59,060 nt of DNA, from contig CAAEWE010000079.1 in NCBI GenBank assembly GCA_900759665.1, positions 1 to 59,060 of the forward strand, read 5' to 3'. The notes below the pieces were generated by a model, which saw nothing but the letters and a program-made list of their open reading frames with translations, made no database searches and had not been told where the DNA came from. The position numbers were made by a program, and so were the translations under genes. Of the stretch, positions 43,567 through 52,564 are shown in pieces; positions within the stretch are counted from its first letter, which is position 1, and every line of letters begins with the position of its first letter. The DNA is from Lachnospiraceae bacterium (GTDB taxonomy: Bacteria > Bacillota > Clostridia > Lachnospirales > Lachnospiraceae).

Positions 43567-44631
43567 TCAGTCCATAAATGATTTAAAATTTTCAGAGTAA
43601 TGGAGTTTTTCGTCCTTTGTGATAAATAGTGCCTCCACACCATCCATGGAATTGATGAGTTTCATCCCATCGGAAAGTCCCAGTGCAAATGCCGTGGTGG
43701 AAAGACCGTCTCCATCCACCGATTTGTCCGATATAATGGACACACCCAGAAGATCATTTTCATAGGAATATCCCGTTTGCGGATTTAAGATATGATGATA
43801 CAGAGTGCCATCCTCCGCCTTAATATATCTCTCATAAATTCCGGAAGATACTACGGATTTATCACGGATATTTACCACGCTCACTGTCTCGCTTCGATCC
43901 GCAAAGGGCTGCTGTATCCCAATCCGGAACCCATCGGATTCACTTTTTCCTCCCAGACATAGAATATTGCCTCCCAGATCGATCACCGCTGATGTGACCC
44001 CATTTTGAGACAGATAGTCCTTGAGCCTGTCTGCAATATACCCTTTGGCAATTCCTCCCAGATCCAGCTCCATTCCGGATTTCTCCAATGTCAGCACATT
44101 CTTTTTCAGTTTTACCTTTTTGTAATCCACATAGGAAAGTGCGTTCTCTATCTCTGACGCATCCGGCACTGTTCCCTTTCCGGAGGAAAAGTCCCACAGA
44201 CTGCTGACCGGATCGATGGTAATATCAAAGCTTCCCTTGGAAATGCGGCTGTAATACAAGCCTTTCCAAAGGATATCTTTCATATCATCTGATACTTTTA
44301 GATCCAGACTTCCATCCTTCTCTCCACTCTGCGCCGCCTCCCGGCTGACCTGATTGATCTGATAAAGCTCACTGTCCTTACGTGTGGTACTAAACAGCTT
44401 CTCATACTTTGTACAAAGAGAAACACACTGATCCAGTGTCTTCTGACTGCCTCCCTTGTATATGGTGATCGTGTAGGTTGTATCAAATGCAAAGCCGGAT
44501 ATGGATAAGGGATCCTTATTTTTCTCTGTATTTGAAAAGGGTGATACGCAGCCCGTTATGCTGCATATCACCAATGTTACGATCAGACCGATTGCAGGGA
44601 GCTTCTTTCCTGTTCCTGCTTTCTTTTTCAT
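43567..44631 (-). CDS. apbE: FAD:protein FMN transferase (ApbE)
   Basis: A 354-residue lipoprotein (lipobox ITGC near residue 21) that attaches FMN to Thr residues of exported proteins such as Rnf/Nqr subunits. The motifs DLGGIAKGYIADRL, DLGGNILCLGG, HHILNPQTGYS and the acidic metal site region DGLSTTAFALG are present. The ATG follows the stop of the glucosaminidase gene by one base, with GGGAG upstream, so translation is coupled. No Rnf genes are in the window. Confidence 0.95.
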   Translation of the reverse strand: MKKKAGTGKKLPAIGLIVTLVICSITGCVSPFSNTEKNKDPLSISGFAFDTTYTITIYKGGSQKTLDQCVSLCTKYEKLFSTTRKDSELYQINQVSREAAQSGEKDGSLDLKVSDDMKDILWKGLYYSRISKGSFDITIDPVSSLWDFSSGKGTVPDASEIENALSYVDYKKVKLKKNVLTLEKSGMELDLGGIAKGYIADRLKDYLSQNGVTSAVIDLGGNILCLGGKSESDGFRIGIQQPFADRSETVSVVNIRDKSVVSSGIYERYIKAEDGTLYHHILNPQTGYSYENDLLGVSIISDKSVDGDGLSTTAFALGLSDGMKLINSMDGVEALFITKDEKLHYSENFKSFMD

Positions 44632-44632
44632 A

Positions 44633-45931
44633 TTAATCTCCCAATTTTTCAAACATCTGCTGTGCACAGTGTTCCACCTTCCATGCCCATTCATAAGAAG
44701 CGGAATAATGTTTGTTAATGTCCGACAGACCATTGCCTGTATGATAAATCCCCTCCTGCGCCAGATAGCTTTTGGCCAGCCACCGGGCAGTTCTCATAAT
44801 ATTTGCCTGATCACTGAACGCATTGATTCCCTCTGCGTCATCGGTGCTGACACCAAAGCCGGTCAGATTATGATCCTCCCTGGCTCTCCGGGAGGTACCC
44901 CATGCACTCTCTAACGCTGCAATAGACGCAAGCCCTACCGCATTGACACCATATTTATGTTCTGCTTTCACAAATACCGGAGCTAATGTCACCATTTCGC
45001 TTCCCTTGAGCATTTTTCTCATCTGCGGAACTGTAGCATAACTTTTCACTGTCAGATCATAGGGATTAAAGATCACCGGATTATGCTGTTTCATTCCCTT
45101 TACATAACGGGAATGTATTTTTTCAAACTTTTTTCTGATCTTGTGCACCGGTCGTTTTAACCGGTCCAGCTTCTGCTCACATTCGCTCATCTCTTTATCC
45201 AGATAAGTCCCCAGATCAATCGTGTCATTCTCTTCAAAAAATGCATCCATTCCGGATACAATAAGTACATCAAAATAATTTGGATTACACAAAATATATC
45301 CCTGATATACCACCTGATCCACAGTGGAATCGAAGCCCTGCACCGCTGCAGAAGACACCACACGGGACACGGCAGTTCCGGTTGCCGCTACTTTCACTGC
45401 CATTGTACTGTTTCCAATAACCCGGCGCATCTTTTTGAGATATGCCTGACGAACCGTTAATGACTGTGTCTTAGTGATCAAAGCTGATCTTTTGCCGGTA
45501 ATCTTTTTATTCTCCTTTTTTAACTGCTGAATTTCAGTCATGTATCCGGCATTGTGCAAAAGAACCCTTCCCTCGATCGGACGATAGGTTGGAACCGGCG
45601 TTGGCTGTGCCGGTGTTTTCTTTTTGTCATGTTTTGTTTGACCGGACGTTTTATGAGCCTTGGAATCCGATGAAGAATCCTTTCTCCCCGGCACCTTCTG
45701 TTTTGTTTTATCCTGTGCCGGTTTTGCCGTTTGCACCGGCTTAACTGTCTCAGCTGGCATATCGTCAGACTCTGCCTTATCCGGATCATCTGTTCCGTTG
45801 TCTATCGTGATCTCTGTGGTTGCCAGATCATCCTCATTTGCTGCCAAAAGCTGCAATCTCGGTGCTACCTCCACCAAAATTAACGTAGATATCAGAATCA
45901 TTACGGTTACTTTCCATATTTTGTTACTCAT
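44633..45931 (-). CDS. Secreted glucosaminidase-domain protein
   Basis: The 432 residues start with a signal anchor (about 5-30), then a long Lys/Pro/Thr-rich linker (about 45-120) and a helical, coiled-coil-prone region (about 130-300). The C-terminal glucosaminidase domain (about 310-430) has APVFVKAEHKYGVNAVGLASIAALES with the likely catalytic Glu, then NLTGFGVS. It would cut glycan strands of peptidoglycan. Its ATG overlaps the last 8 bases of trmD, an unusual join of tRNA modification and wall turnover. Confidence 0.9.
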   Translation of the reverse strand: MSNKIWKVTVMILISTLILVEVAPRLQLLAANEDDLATTEITIDNGTDDPDKAESDDMPAETVKPVQTAKPAQDKTKQKVPGRKDSSSDSKAHKTSGQTKHDKKKTPAQPTPVPTYRPIEGRVLLHNAGYMTEIQQLKKENKKITGKRSALITKTQSLTVRQAYLKKMRRVIGNSTMAVKVAATGTAVSRVVSSAAVQGFDSTVDQVVYQGYILCNPNYFDVLIVSGMDAFFEENDTIDLGTYLDKEMSECEQKLDRLKRPVHKIRKKFEKIHSRYVKGMKQHNPVIFNPYDLTVKSYATVPQMRKMLKGSEMVTLAPVFVKAEHKYGVNAVGLASIAALESAWGTSRRAREDHNLTGFGVSTDDAEGINAFSDQANIMRTARWLAKSYLAQEGIYHTGNGLSDINKHYSASYEWAWKVEHCAQQMFEKLGD

Positions 45932-46676
45932 GATGTCTTTCTTCCCCTTCCAGCTGCTGTCTCAGCCATAGTCTTTCCTTCTCTGTCAGCTCTGCTTTTT
46001 CTAACAGATCCGGTCTGTTTTTTGCCGTTCTCAGGATGGACTGCTCCCGGTACCAGGCAGCAATATTTTTATGATGTCCCGAAAGAAGGACAGGTGGAAC
46101 CTTTTCCCCCATCCACTCCTCGGGTCTTGTGTACTGCGGATATTCTAACAGATTATCGGAAAAAGACTCCTTGACTGCCGACATACCGTTATTTAAAACA
46201 CCCGGCACCAGACGGGAAATGGTATCCATCACCACCAGAGCCGGAAGCTCTCCGCCTGTGAGCACATAATCTCCGATCGAGACATTATCTGTCACGATCT
46301 TTTCCAGTACCCGCTCGTCAATCCCTTCGTAATGACCACAGAGCAGCACCAGATCCTCCTCCCTGGACAGTTCCTCTGCAATCTGCTGATTAAAGGTACG
46401 TCCCTGAGGCGTCATAAACACAACTCTCGGTCTTGCGTTTCCTATGGATCTGCAGATACTCTCATAGCACTGATATACCGGCTCCGCCTGCATCACCATG
46501 CCGGCACCCCCGCCGTAGGGATAATCATCCACCCGGTTATGTTTGTTGTTGGCAAAATCCCGGATATCGACCGCATTCACCGATATATGGCCTGCCTTGA
46601 TCGCCCGTCCGGTGATGCTCTCGCCCATGGCCCGCTCAATCATTTCCGGAAATAATGTCATTACATGAAAATTCAT
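45924..46676 (-). CDS. trmD: tRNA (guanine-N1)-methyltransferase
   Basis: A 250-residue SPOUT enzyme that methylates G37 of tRNA. It begins MNFHVMTLFPEMI and has VVFMTPQGRTFNQQIAEEL, LLCGHYEGIDERV and IGDYVLTGGELPALV, which form the knotted cofactor site. The ATG at 46676 follows AGAGG; the GTG three codons earlier overlaps that site. rimM lies 67 bases upstream. The usual rplS neighbour downstream is missing. Confidence 0.98.
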   Translation of the reverse strand: MNFHVMTLFPEMIERAMGESITGRAIKAGHISVNAVDIRDFANNKHNRVDDYPYGGGAGMVMQAEPVYQCYESICRSIGNARPRVVFMTPQGRTFNQQIAEELSREEDLVLLCGHYEGIDERVLEKIVTDNVSIGDYVLTGGELPALVVMDTISRLVPGVLNNGMSAVKESFSDNLLEYPQYTRPEEWMGEKVPPVLLSGHHKNIAAWYREQSILRTAKNRPDLLEKAELTEKERLWLRQQLEGEERHHE

Positions 46677-46743
46677 CCGATTCACCTCTCACAATGTGAA
46701 ATTTGGTACTCTGTGACAGCTTCCTTTGCTGTCTCAAAGGATT

Positions 46744-47247
46744 TTACATCAGCCCTTCCATAATATGGACCGTCACAATCTTTTGCTCCATATCCCGTGC
46801 AAGCACGCAGTCAGGGATCACCGGAAGCAGCACTTCCGTTCCCTCATGGTCCACAACGTAGACGTCATTGGCTCCTGTCGTTAATACATCCTTTAATATT
46901 CCAAACTGCACTCCATCCTCTGTAACCACGGTGGCACCGATGATGTCCGCAATATAATATTCACCTTCATTCAGAGGAATGGCATTTTCTCTGGTCACTA
47001 ACAGATCCTTCCCCTTATATTTTTCGATATCGTTGATCGAATCAATCCCTTTAAATTTTAAAATCACAAGATTCTTAAAAAAACGGGCGGAAGCAACCTC
47101 CAAAACCTTTTTTTCACTTCCGGTATCCAGAATGATCTCCTTCATCCCTTTAAATCTCTGTGGATCCTCCGTTGTCGGAAAAACCTTTACTTCCCCACGG
47201 ATCCCGTGTGTATTGGCAATCACACCAACTCTGAAATAATCTTCCAT
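46744..47247 (-). CDS. rimM: Ribosome maturation factor RimM
   Basis: A 167-residue assembly factor for the 30S head. The RimM N-terminal domain has GVIANTHGIRGEVKVFPTTEDP, and the PRC-barrel has YYIADIIGATVV and TGANDVYVV. It lies between khpA and trmD, as in many Firmicutes. A strong hairpin in the 89-base gap before it may set its expression lower than that of rpsP. Confidence 0.97.
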   Translation of the reverse strand: MEDYFRVGVIANTHGIRGEVKVFPTTEDPQRFKGMKEIILDTGSEKKVLEVASARFFKNLVILKFKGIDSINDIEKYKGKDLLVTRENAIPLNEGEYYIADIIGATVVTEDGVQFGILKDVLTTGANDVYVVDHEGTEVLLPVIPDCVLARDMEQKIVTVHIMEGLM

Positions 47248-47293
47248 TTGATCTCCTTAAATAACAAAACAGATAAAGTTTCCTATAAATCAA

Positions 47294-47328
47294 AAATACA
47301 CCTGTACATGATCATGTACAGGCGTTTT
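47294..47328 (-). terminator. Hairpin between khpA and rimM, terminator-like
   Basis: A perfect 10-base palindromic stem CCTGTACATG/CATGTACAGG with a 2-base centre (47301-47322) and partial extension is followed by TGTATTTTTG on the minus strand. It probably ends some transcripts after khpA while rimM-trmD are read through at a lower level. Confidence 0.7.
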
Positions 47329-47336
47329 TCACGAAC

Positions 47337-47567
47337 CTACTGTCCGATTTCTACAGTAATCTTTTTGTCCGTATTATAGGCAGCCGCTTTTACAACAGTA
47401 CGGATTGCCTTAGCAATACGACCCTGCTTTCCGATAACCTTACCCATGTCATCAGAAGCAACCTTAAGTTCCAATAGGATTTCATTCTCTGTCTCAGTCT
47501 CTGTGACAACCACCTCTTCCGGGTGATCCACAAGTGCCTGTGCGAGAACTTCCACTAATTCTTTCAT
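47337..47567 (-). CDS. khpA: KH-domain RNA-binding protein KhpA
   Basis: A 76-residue single KH domain. The GxxG loop region reads DDMGKVIGKQGRIAKAIRTVV near residues 36-56. KhpA acts with KhpB/Jag in RNA binding and cell elongation control in Gram-positive bacteria. It lies 29 bases after rpsP, which is the usual place. Confidence 0.95.
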   Translation of the reverse strand: MKELVEVLAQALVDHPEEVVVTETETENEILLELKVASDDMGKVIGKQGRIAKAIRTVVKAAAYNTDKKITVEIGQ

Positions 47568-47596
47568 ATTCTACACATCCTCACTGGTCAAAAAAA

Positions 47597-47839
47597 TTAC
47601 TCGATTCCAGCCTGCTTTAACAGCTTTCCAACTGTCTCCGTCGGCTTAGCACCATTTGCCAACCACTGCTTAGCCTTTTCCTCGTCAAACTTGAAAACGC
47701 TTGGATCCTGATTTGGATCATAGGTACCGATCTCATCGATAAACTTACCATCTCTTGGAGATCTGGAATCAGCAACTACTACTCTATAGAAAGGTGCTTT
47801 CTTCTTACCCATTCTTCTTAATCTGATCTTTACTGCCAT
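47597..47839 (-). CDS. rpsP: 30S ribosomal protein S16
   Basis: An 80-residue protein beginning AVKIRLRRMGKKKAPFYRVV, with SRSPRDGKFIDEIGTYDP. The ATG at 47839 has AGGAGG eight bases upstream; the GTG three codons earlier overlaps that site. It sits 89 bases after ffh. Confidence 0.98.
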   Translation of the reverse strand: MAVKIRLRRMGKKKAPFYRVVVADSRSPRDGKFIDEIGTYDPNQDPSVFKFDEEKAKQWLANGAKPTETVGKLLKQAGIE

Positions 47840-47928
47840 GTCTTTCACCTCCTAATCTTGCTTGTACTATTTATATACAAACTCCGATATGATCGGAATC
47901 TGAATGCACTGTCATAAATGCTTCCCAT

Positions 47929-49287
47929 TTAAAAACCAAATGGAAGCTTTGGCATACCGCCGCCGAAACGCCCTTTCTTTTTGCCCTTGCCGGACATCAT
48001 ACCGGACATCTGCTTCATCATTTTGCGGGACTGCTCAAACTGCTTGATCAGCTTATTGACCTCTGCAATATCCACTCCTGCTCCCTTCGCAATACGCTTT
48101 TTACGGGATGGATTGATCAATGCAGGGTTGCCTCTCTCCTCCGGCGTCATGGAATAAATGATCGCCTCGGTTCCCTTAAACACATCATCATCAATGTCCA
48201 GATCTGCCGGAAGTCCCATCCCCGGCATCATACCAAGAATGCTCTTGATACCGCCCATCTTCTTCATTTGGCCGATCTGCTCCAGAAAGTCATTGAAATC
48301 AAACTCCGCCTTGCGGAACTTCTTCTCCATCTCTCTGGCTTTATCCTGATCGATCTCAGCCTCCGCTTTCTCAATCAGAGTAAGCACATCGCCCATGCCA
48401 AGAATACGGGATGCCATACGATCCGGATAAAACTGCTCCAGATCAGAAAGCTTCTCTCCCATACCGACATACAGGATCGGACGCCCTGTCACCGCACGGA
48501 TGGAAAGTGCCGCACCACCTCTGGTATCACCGTCCAACTTTGTCAGAATGACTCCGTCTATCTCAATCTTTTCATGGAATGTCTTAGCTACATTGACCGC
48601 ATCCTGACCTGTCATGGAATCCACAACCAGAATCGTCTGGTCTATGTCAATGTTCTCCTTGATCTCCTGTAACTCGCCCATCATGTCCTCATCCACATGA
48701 AGACGTCCCGCAGTATCCAGGATCACAACATTCTCATTATGTGCTGCCGCATGCTCGATCGCTGCCTTAGCAATATCCACCGGCTTATGGCTGGTACCCA
48801 TGGAGAATACCTCCACGCCCTGCTTTTCTCCGTTGACCTTTAACTGCTCGATCGCCGCCGGACGATAAATATCGCAGGCTGCCAGCAGTGGACGGCGTCC
48901 TTTCTGCTTCAGCTTTCCGGCAATCTTCGCCGTGGTCGTGGTTTTACCGGCACCCTGAAGACCACACATCATAATGACGGTAATCTCATTGGATGGCTTC
49001 AACGCAATCTCTGTGGTTTCACTGCCCATCAGATTGACAAGCTCTTCATTTACAAGCTTGATCACCATCTGCCCCGGCGTCAGGCTGTTCATCACATCCT
49101 GTCCAACCGCACGTTCCTGCACTGTCTTGACGAAGTTCTTTACTACTTTAAAGTTTACATCTGCCTCTAGAAGAGCCATCTTTACTTCCTTTAAAGCTGC
49201 TTTCACATCCTCCTCCGTCAAACGTCCCTTGCTACGGAGGTTCTTAAAAACATTTTGCAGCTTTTCGGATAAACTATCAAATGCCAT
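47929..49287 (-). CDS. ffh: Signal recognition particle GTPase Ffh
   Basis: A 452-residue SRP54 protein that brings nascent membrane proteins to FtsY and the translocon. The N domain is followed by a G domain with GLQGAGKTTTTAKIAGKL, DTAGRL and TKLDGDTRGGAAL, and then by a Met-rich M domain (QMKKMGGIKSILGMMPGMG, RKMMKQMSGMMSG) that binds SRP RNA. AAGG lies before the ATG. It heads the operon; ylxM, which often precedes ffh in Firmicutes, is absent. Confidence 0.98.
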   Translation of the reverse strand: MAFDSLSEKLQNVFKNLRSKGRLTEEDVKAALKEVKMALLEADVNFKVVKNFVKTVQERAVGQDVMNSLTPGQMVIKLVNEELVNLMGSETTEIALKPSNEITVIMMCGLQGAGKTTTTAKIAGKLKQKGRRPLLAACDIYRPAAIEQLKVNGEKQGVEVFSMGTSHKPVDIAKAAIEHAAAHNENVVILDTAGRLHVDEDMMGELQEIKENIDIDQTILVVDSMTGQDAVNVAKTFHEKIEIDGVILTKLDGDTRGGAALSIRAVTGRPILYVGMGEKLSDLEQFYPDRMASRILGMGDVLTLIEKAEAEIDQDKAREMEKKFRKAEFDFNDFLEQIGQMKKMGGIKSILGMMPGMGLPADLDIDDDVFKGTEAIIYSMTPEERGNPALINPSRKKRIAKGAGVDIAEVNKLIKQFEQSRKMMKQMSGMMSGKGKKKGRFGGGMPKLPFGF

Positions 49288-49344
49288 ATAAATAACCTTG
49301 CCTTTCCAAAGAACTGCAAACTTTGGGCCGCAGGCACAAATTTA

Positions 49345-49372
49345 CTGTGTGAAAAAAAATTTTTTTCACACT
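49345..49372. repeat. AT-rich inverted repeat in the ffh leader
   Basis: GTGTGAAAAAAA and TTTTTTTCACAC form a perfect palindrome of about 25 bases between the ffh promoter and start codon. It could shape the leader RNA or act as a weak terminator. Confidence 0.5.
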
Positions 49373-49412
49373 ATCCCTCCATTTCAAAGTCTGCTTTTAC
49401 AACACAATGGGT

Positions 49413-49441
49413 AGTATACACAATCGTTTTAATGTTGTCAA
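49413..49441 (-). promoter_or_regulatory. Consensus sigma-A promoter of the ffh operon
   Basis: TTGACA (49436-49441) and TATACT (49413-49418) are separated by 17 bases, about 125 bases upstream of ffh. Confidence 0.88.
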
Positions 49442-49515
49442 GTATTTTTCTTGACAAAAATCATTTTTTTAATATTATGGGCATATCGATATATTACATG
49501 TGCGAAGCTTGTGTA

Positions 49516-50646
49516 TTATACATATTCTTCCAACATTTCTCCTACATTTCTCTGTATTTCCCGTGAAATTTCTTCACATATGTCTTTGTTCATTCCGGCT
49601 TGCACTCCAACTCGGACCAATTCACGGATACCCGGATCTTTTCCATTGCCATCTACCGTCGTTGTATGTTCCCCAAAATAAGTATTACTGTATGTCAGAT
49701 CATAAGCCGGGCTTAACCTCCAGCAATCGTTTTCTTCATTATACAAGTATGAAAAGTTTTTCGAATGGTCGTCCCGATTATGTGCAAATACATTAAAACA
49801 CATTCTTCGAAACATCTGCTCCCGTTCTATCGGATTATCGGCTGTCAGCAACCTCGTTAATTTCATCAGACTGTGATAATCCAGACTCGGCTGTTCAAAA
49901 TCTAACTCTAGTAATGCTGCTACCGTAGCTGTATGAATTCTTTTGACCTTTCCCTGATGATCTTCCCGGTCAAATCGCTTTATTCCAAAATAACCATCGC
50001 ATCTCTCAGACGAAAACAACTTTGTCTCGCTCATAGTAATTCCACATTTTCTGGCACAAACCGAATACTCATACTCCATTCTCCCAACATTTTTGCCATC
50101 CACATGTGCCGGAAATTTGATGATCCACTCCTCCCCTCTGTACTTTGTCATGATCTTTGGCCGTGCACCTCCACTGGTGCCTCCCAGGCTGTATAATTCA
50201 TCAAGCTTATCAGAATACTCCGTATTCAGAATTTTTTGACACTGCTCCGCCAGTTCATCCAGATCATCCATAGAATGTTCCTGTGCGATGTCTATATATG
50301 GCTCATAAGCAAGCTTTCCCATCCCGGAATGTCCCACAATAGCCAGCCGTTCCAGCACCGTATAGTTTTCCGGGTTCTTTCCTTTTTGCCTGAGAAGACG
50401 GTCCAGCAAAAGTCTTCCCCATGCATCCGGAAGACTATCTGCAAATATTCCAAACAGCCCATTAAAATATGTTCTTTTCGGTACAAAAACACGTCCATTC
50501 ACCGGCAGAGAAAACGGACTAATAGATACTTCCTTTTCCAGCCACTCCTCACTATATTGAAACGCCACTCTTTGATCCTGTGTCATTGCCAGAGTGCCCA
50601 CAAGACAATCATCCCACAAAACCTTTATAAGATTATCTGCTTTCAT
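49516..50646 (-). CDS. hipA: HipA-family toxin kinase
   Basis: A 376-residue Ser/Thr kinase of the HipA family. The N-terminal subdomain (about 1-100) is followed by the Gly-rich loop SLGGTSGGARPK, the ATP-contacting Lys in WIIKFPA, the catalytic HNRDDHSKNFSYL and the metal-binding PAYDLTYS. E. coli HipA phosphorylates glutamyl-tRNA synthetase and causes persistence; the target here is unknown. The active site looks intact. Its ATG overlaps the end of hipB by 14 bases, the usual antitoxin-toxin order. Confidence 0.93.
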   Translation of the reverse strand: MKADNLIKVLWDDCLVGTLAMTQDQRVAFQYSEEWLEKEVSISPFSLPVNGRVFVPKRTYFNGLFGIFADSLPDAWGRLLLDRLLRQKGKNPENYTVLERLAIVGHSGMGKLAYEPYIDIAQEHSMDDLDELAEQCQKILNTEYSDKLDELYSLGGTSGGARPKIMTKYRGEEWIIKFPAHVDGKNVGRMEYEYSVCARKCGITMSETKLFSSERCDGYFGIKRFDREDHQGKVKRIHTATVAALLELDFEQPSLDYHSLMKLTRLLTADNPIEREQMFRRMCFNVFAHNRDDHSKNFSYLYNEENDCWRLSPAYDLTYSNTYFGEHTTTVDGNGKDPGIRELVRVGVQAGMNKDICEEISREIQRNVGEMLEEYV

Positions 50647-50911
50647 TAATAACCTCCTGAATATCCCGGTAAGGAATCTGTGTAAATATATTGCGCAGAT
50701 CCCCTGCTATATCTAATGCCATGGCAAGTTTCGTAAGACTCACAAGCGAAATCTGACCGGTCGTCTCAAATCGTTTAACGGAACCATAGCTTACCCCACT
50801 CATCTCTGAAAGTCTTTTTTGCGAAATAGATCTTCTCTTACGAATATCCCGAACCCGCTGTGCAATTTTCAGATCAAGCTCTTCTGCTGTTTCCCATACC
50901 AGACCTCTCAT
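50633..50911 (-). CDS. hipB: HipB-family antitoxin (Xre helix-turn-helix)
   Basis: A 92-residue protein with an Xre-type helix-turn-helix (about 16-72; RKRRSISQKRLSEMSGVSYGSVKRFE). It should neutralise HipA and repress the operon. The ATG follows GAAGGAG at ten bases. Two near-identical 16-base repeats flank and overlap the promoter and are the likely operators. Confidence 0.88.
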   Translation of the reverse strand: MRGLVWETAEELDLKIAQRVRDIRKRRSISQKRLSEMSGVSYGSVKRFETTGQISLVSLTKLAMALDIAGDLRNIFTQIPYRDIQEVINESR

Positions 50912-50937
50912 TCCGTGTCATCTCCTTCAAATAGTTA

Positions 50938-50965
50938 TGTATAATATTTTATCTATTTCCGTCAA
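50938..50965 (-). promoter_or_regulatory. Promoter of hipBA
   Basis: TTGACG (50960-50965) and TATACA (50938-50943) are 16 bases apart on the minus strand, 27 bases before hipB. Confidence 0.7.
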
Positions 50966-50997
50966 ATTTATGCGTTTTTGGATAATATATTATCTAT
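50941..50997 (-). promoter_or_regulatory. Paired operator-like repeats of hipBA
   Basis: ATAATATTTTATCTAT (50941-50956) and ATAATATATTATCTAT (50982-50997) match at 15 of 16 positions and start 41 bases apart, about four helical turns. The first lies over the -10 and spacer, so binding would block transcription. HipB dimers could bind both on the same face of DNA. Confidence 0.65.
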
Positions 50998-51045
50998 CTA
51001 ATTATAACATTTTCTTATGATCCTTACAAGTAAAACCCCTTTCCA

Positions 51046-51498
51046 TCAATGTCCCCGCAGATCCAGTTCACTATATATTCCATCATAGTCTCCCCATGCA
51101 TAAACAACGTAATAGTCCTTCCCTTTAACCGGATGCTTAAAACGTATGTCCACATGTTCACTGACACACAGGCTCTGACCTTTCTGCCGCTCTACATCAC
51201 AATACCATTCTTCCGGGGTATTCTCTGTATAATATTTTTTCAGATTTTTAAGCGAAAGATCGCTTTTTACCAGAAATGCTCCCAGATACTGCATCCCATT
51301 TCCGTTTCCAGACAGCTTTCCGGCTGCAGATACCTTTTCAATACATTTCGTCTGTTCCGGCATCGGCACCTGTGCAAGCTCTGTCATGGTCTGCTTTGCT
51401 ATATGATCATTCACCCTGGGAATAGAGATCAAAAACAAAATTCCCCCAGCCATCACAATACATAACAGAAATATCAAAAGACGTTTTACTATTTTCAT
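51046..51498 (-). CDS. Small membrane-anchored secreted protein, unknown
   Basis: A 150-residue protein with an uncleaved signal anchor or signal peptide (about 6-25) and a soluble extracytoplasmic part. No known domain is recognised. The region VKSDLSLKNLKKYYTENTPEEW and the C-terminal YYVVYAWGDYDGI hint at a small beta-rich fold. It is isolated between hipBA and the CMD-cupin gene. Confidence 0.55.
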   Translation of the reverse strand: MKIVKRLLIFLLCIVMAGGILFLISIPRVNDHIAKQTMTELAQVPMPEQTKCIEKVSAAGKLSGNGNGMQYLGAFLVKSDLSLKNLKKYYTENTPEEWYCDVERQKGQSLCVSEHVDIRFKHPVKGKDYYVVYAWGDYDGIYSELDLRGH

Positions 51499-51721
51499 AT
51501 CTTATCTTCAAGCCTCTCATAAATTCTTTATTGTAGAATTATTCCTTCTTAAATATTTATCGACATCACTTTGTTATTTCAATATGGAACAATCTGAATT
51601 GCAGATTATCAAAAAAACATCTAGAATACGCCACAACAGGCACATCCCGGATGTTTTCTTCTCAAACTTCAACCACAAAAATAAGTAGTTTAAGTATTTA
51701 TTTTATTGCCCCGTATCTTCT

Positions 51722-52489
51722 CTATTCCAGCTTGCTATACACATCATCGGTCACAGGCTCACACCACTCATTGGAGGTTTCCTCTCCCGGCACCTCTACT
51801 GCCAGATGCGAGAACCACTCTGTCGGAGCTGCACCATGCCAGTGCTTTACTTCTGCCGGAATATTAATGCAGTCACCCGGCTTCATCTCGACTGCTTCTT
51901 TTCCTTCCTCCTGATAATAACCGCGTCCTGCTATACATACCAGAATCTGGCCGCCACCTCTCTTTGCGTGATGGATATGCCAGTTGTTACGGCAGCCCGG
52001 CTCAAAGGTAACATTGAAAATACCAACCTGATCCGTAGAAACCGGTGCCAGATAACTCTGTCCGATAAAATATTTTGCAAATGCATCATTCGGAGCACCA
52101 ATTGGAAATACCATGGATTTTGCGTGGGCTCTCATTGCCTCATCCTCATAAGTAAGATCGCCTTCTGCCACATTCCACACTTCTTTGGCCAGATTAAAGA
52201 CTGCCCAGCCCTTTGGCCATCCGGTATAAAATGCAGTATGTGTAATGATCGCTGCGATCTCCTTCTGGGTCACGCCGTGATCCTTGGCATTCTGCAGATG
52301 AAACTTTAAAGAAGAGTCCGTAATTCCGGACGCCATCAATGCAACGACAGTAATGATACTTCTTGTTTTTACATCAATATCCTGATTGTTCCAGTTCTCA
52401 CCAAAAAGCACATCATCATTAAAATGTGCAAACTGTGGTGCAAATTCTGAAAGAGCTACTCTTCCTGCTGTCTGTACGATTTTTTTCAT
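51722..52489 (-). CDS. Carboxymuconolactone decarboxylase-cupin fusion protein
   Basis: The 255 residues join two domains. Residues 15-110 are carboxymuconolactone decarboxylase-like (RSIITVVALMASG, then HGVTQKEIAAIITHTAFYTGWP) without the CxxC of AhpD peroxidase relatives. Residues 145-240 are a cupin with metal ligands in WHIHHAKRGGGQ and HWHG. Such proteins are often found with flavodoxins, aldo-keto reductases and short-chain dehydrogenases in gut Firmicutes, but their reaction is not settled. AGGCAGG precedes the ATG at 52489. A flavodoxin remnant lies 75 bases upstream. Confidence 0.88.
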   Translation of the reverse strand: MKKIVQTAGRVALSEFAPQFAHFNDDVLFGENWNNQDIDVKTRSIITVVALMASGITDSSLKFHLQNAKDHGVTQKEIAAIITHTAFYTGWPKGWAVFNLAKEVWNVAEGDLTYEDEAMRAHAKSMVFPIGAPNDAFAKYFIGQSYLAPVSTDQVGIFNVTFEPGCRNNWHIHHAKRGGGQILVCIAGRGYYQEEGKEAVEMKPGDCINIPAEVKHWHGAAPTEWFSHLAVEVPGEETSNEWCEPVTDDVYSKLE

Positions 52490-52564
52490 AATATACCTGC
52501 CTTTCCTGAATACTGCTGCCCGCTGGCCGCAGATTACACTGTGCATTTCCTATTCCTATATTTT

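Noticed and set aside
49345..49372. SRP RNA gene near ffh
   Set aside because: The palindrome is almost pure A/T and far too short for an SRP RNA; no GGAA-tetraloop domain is visible.
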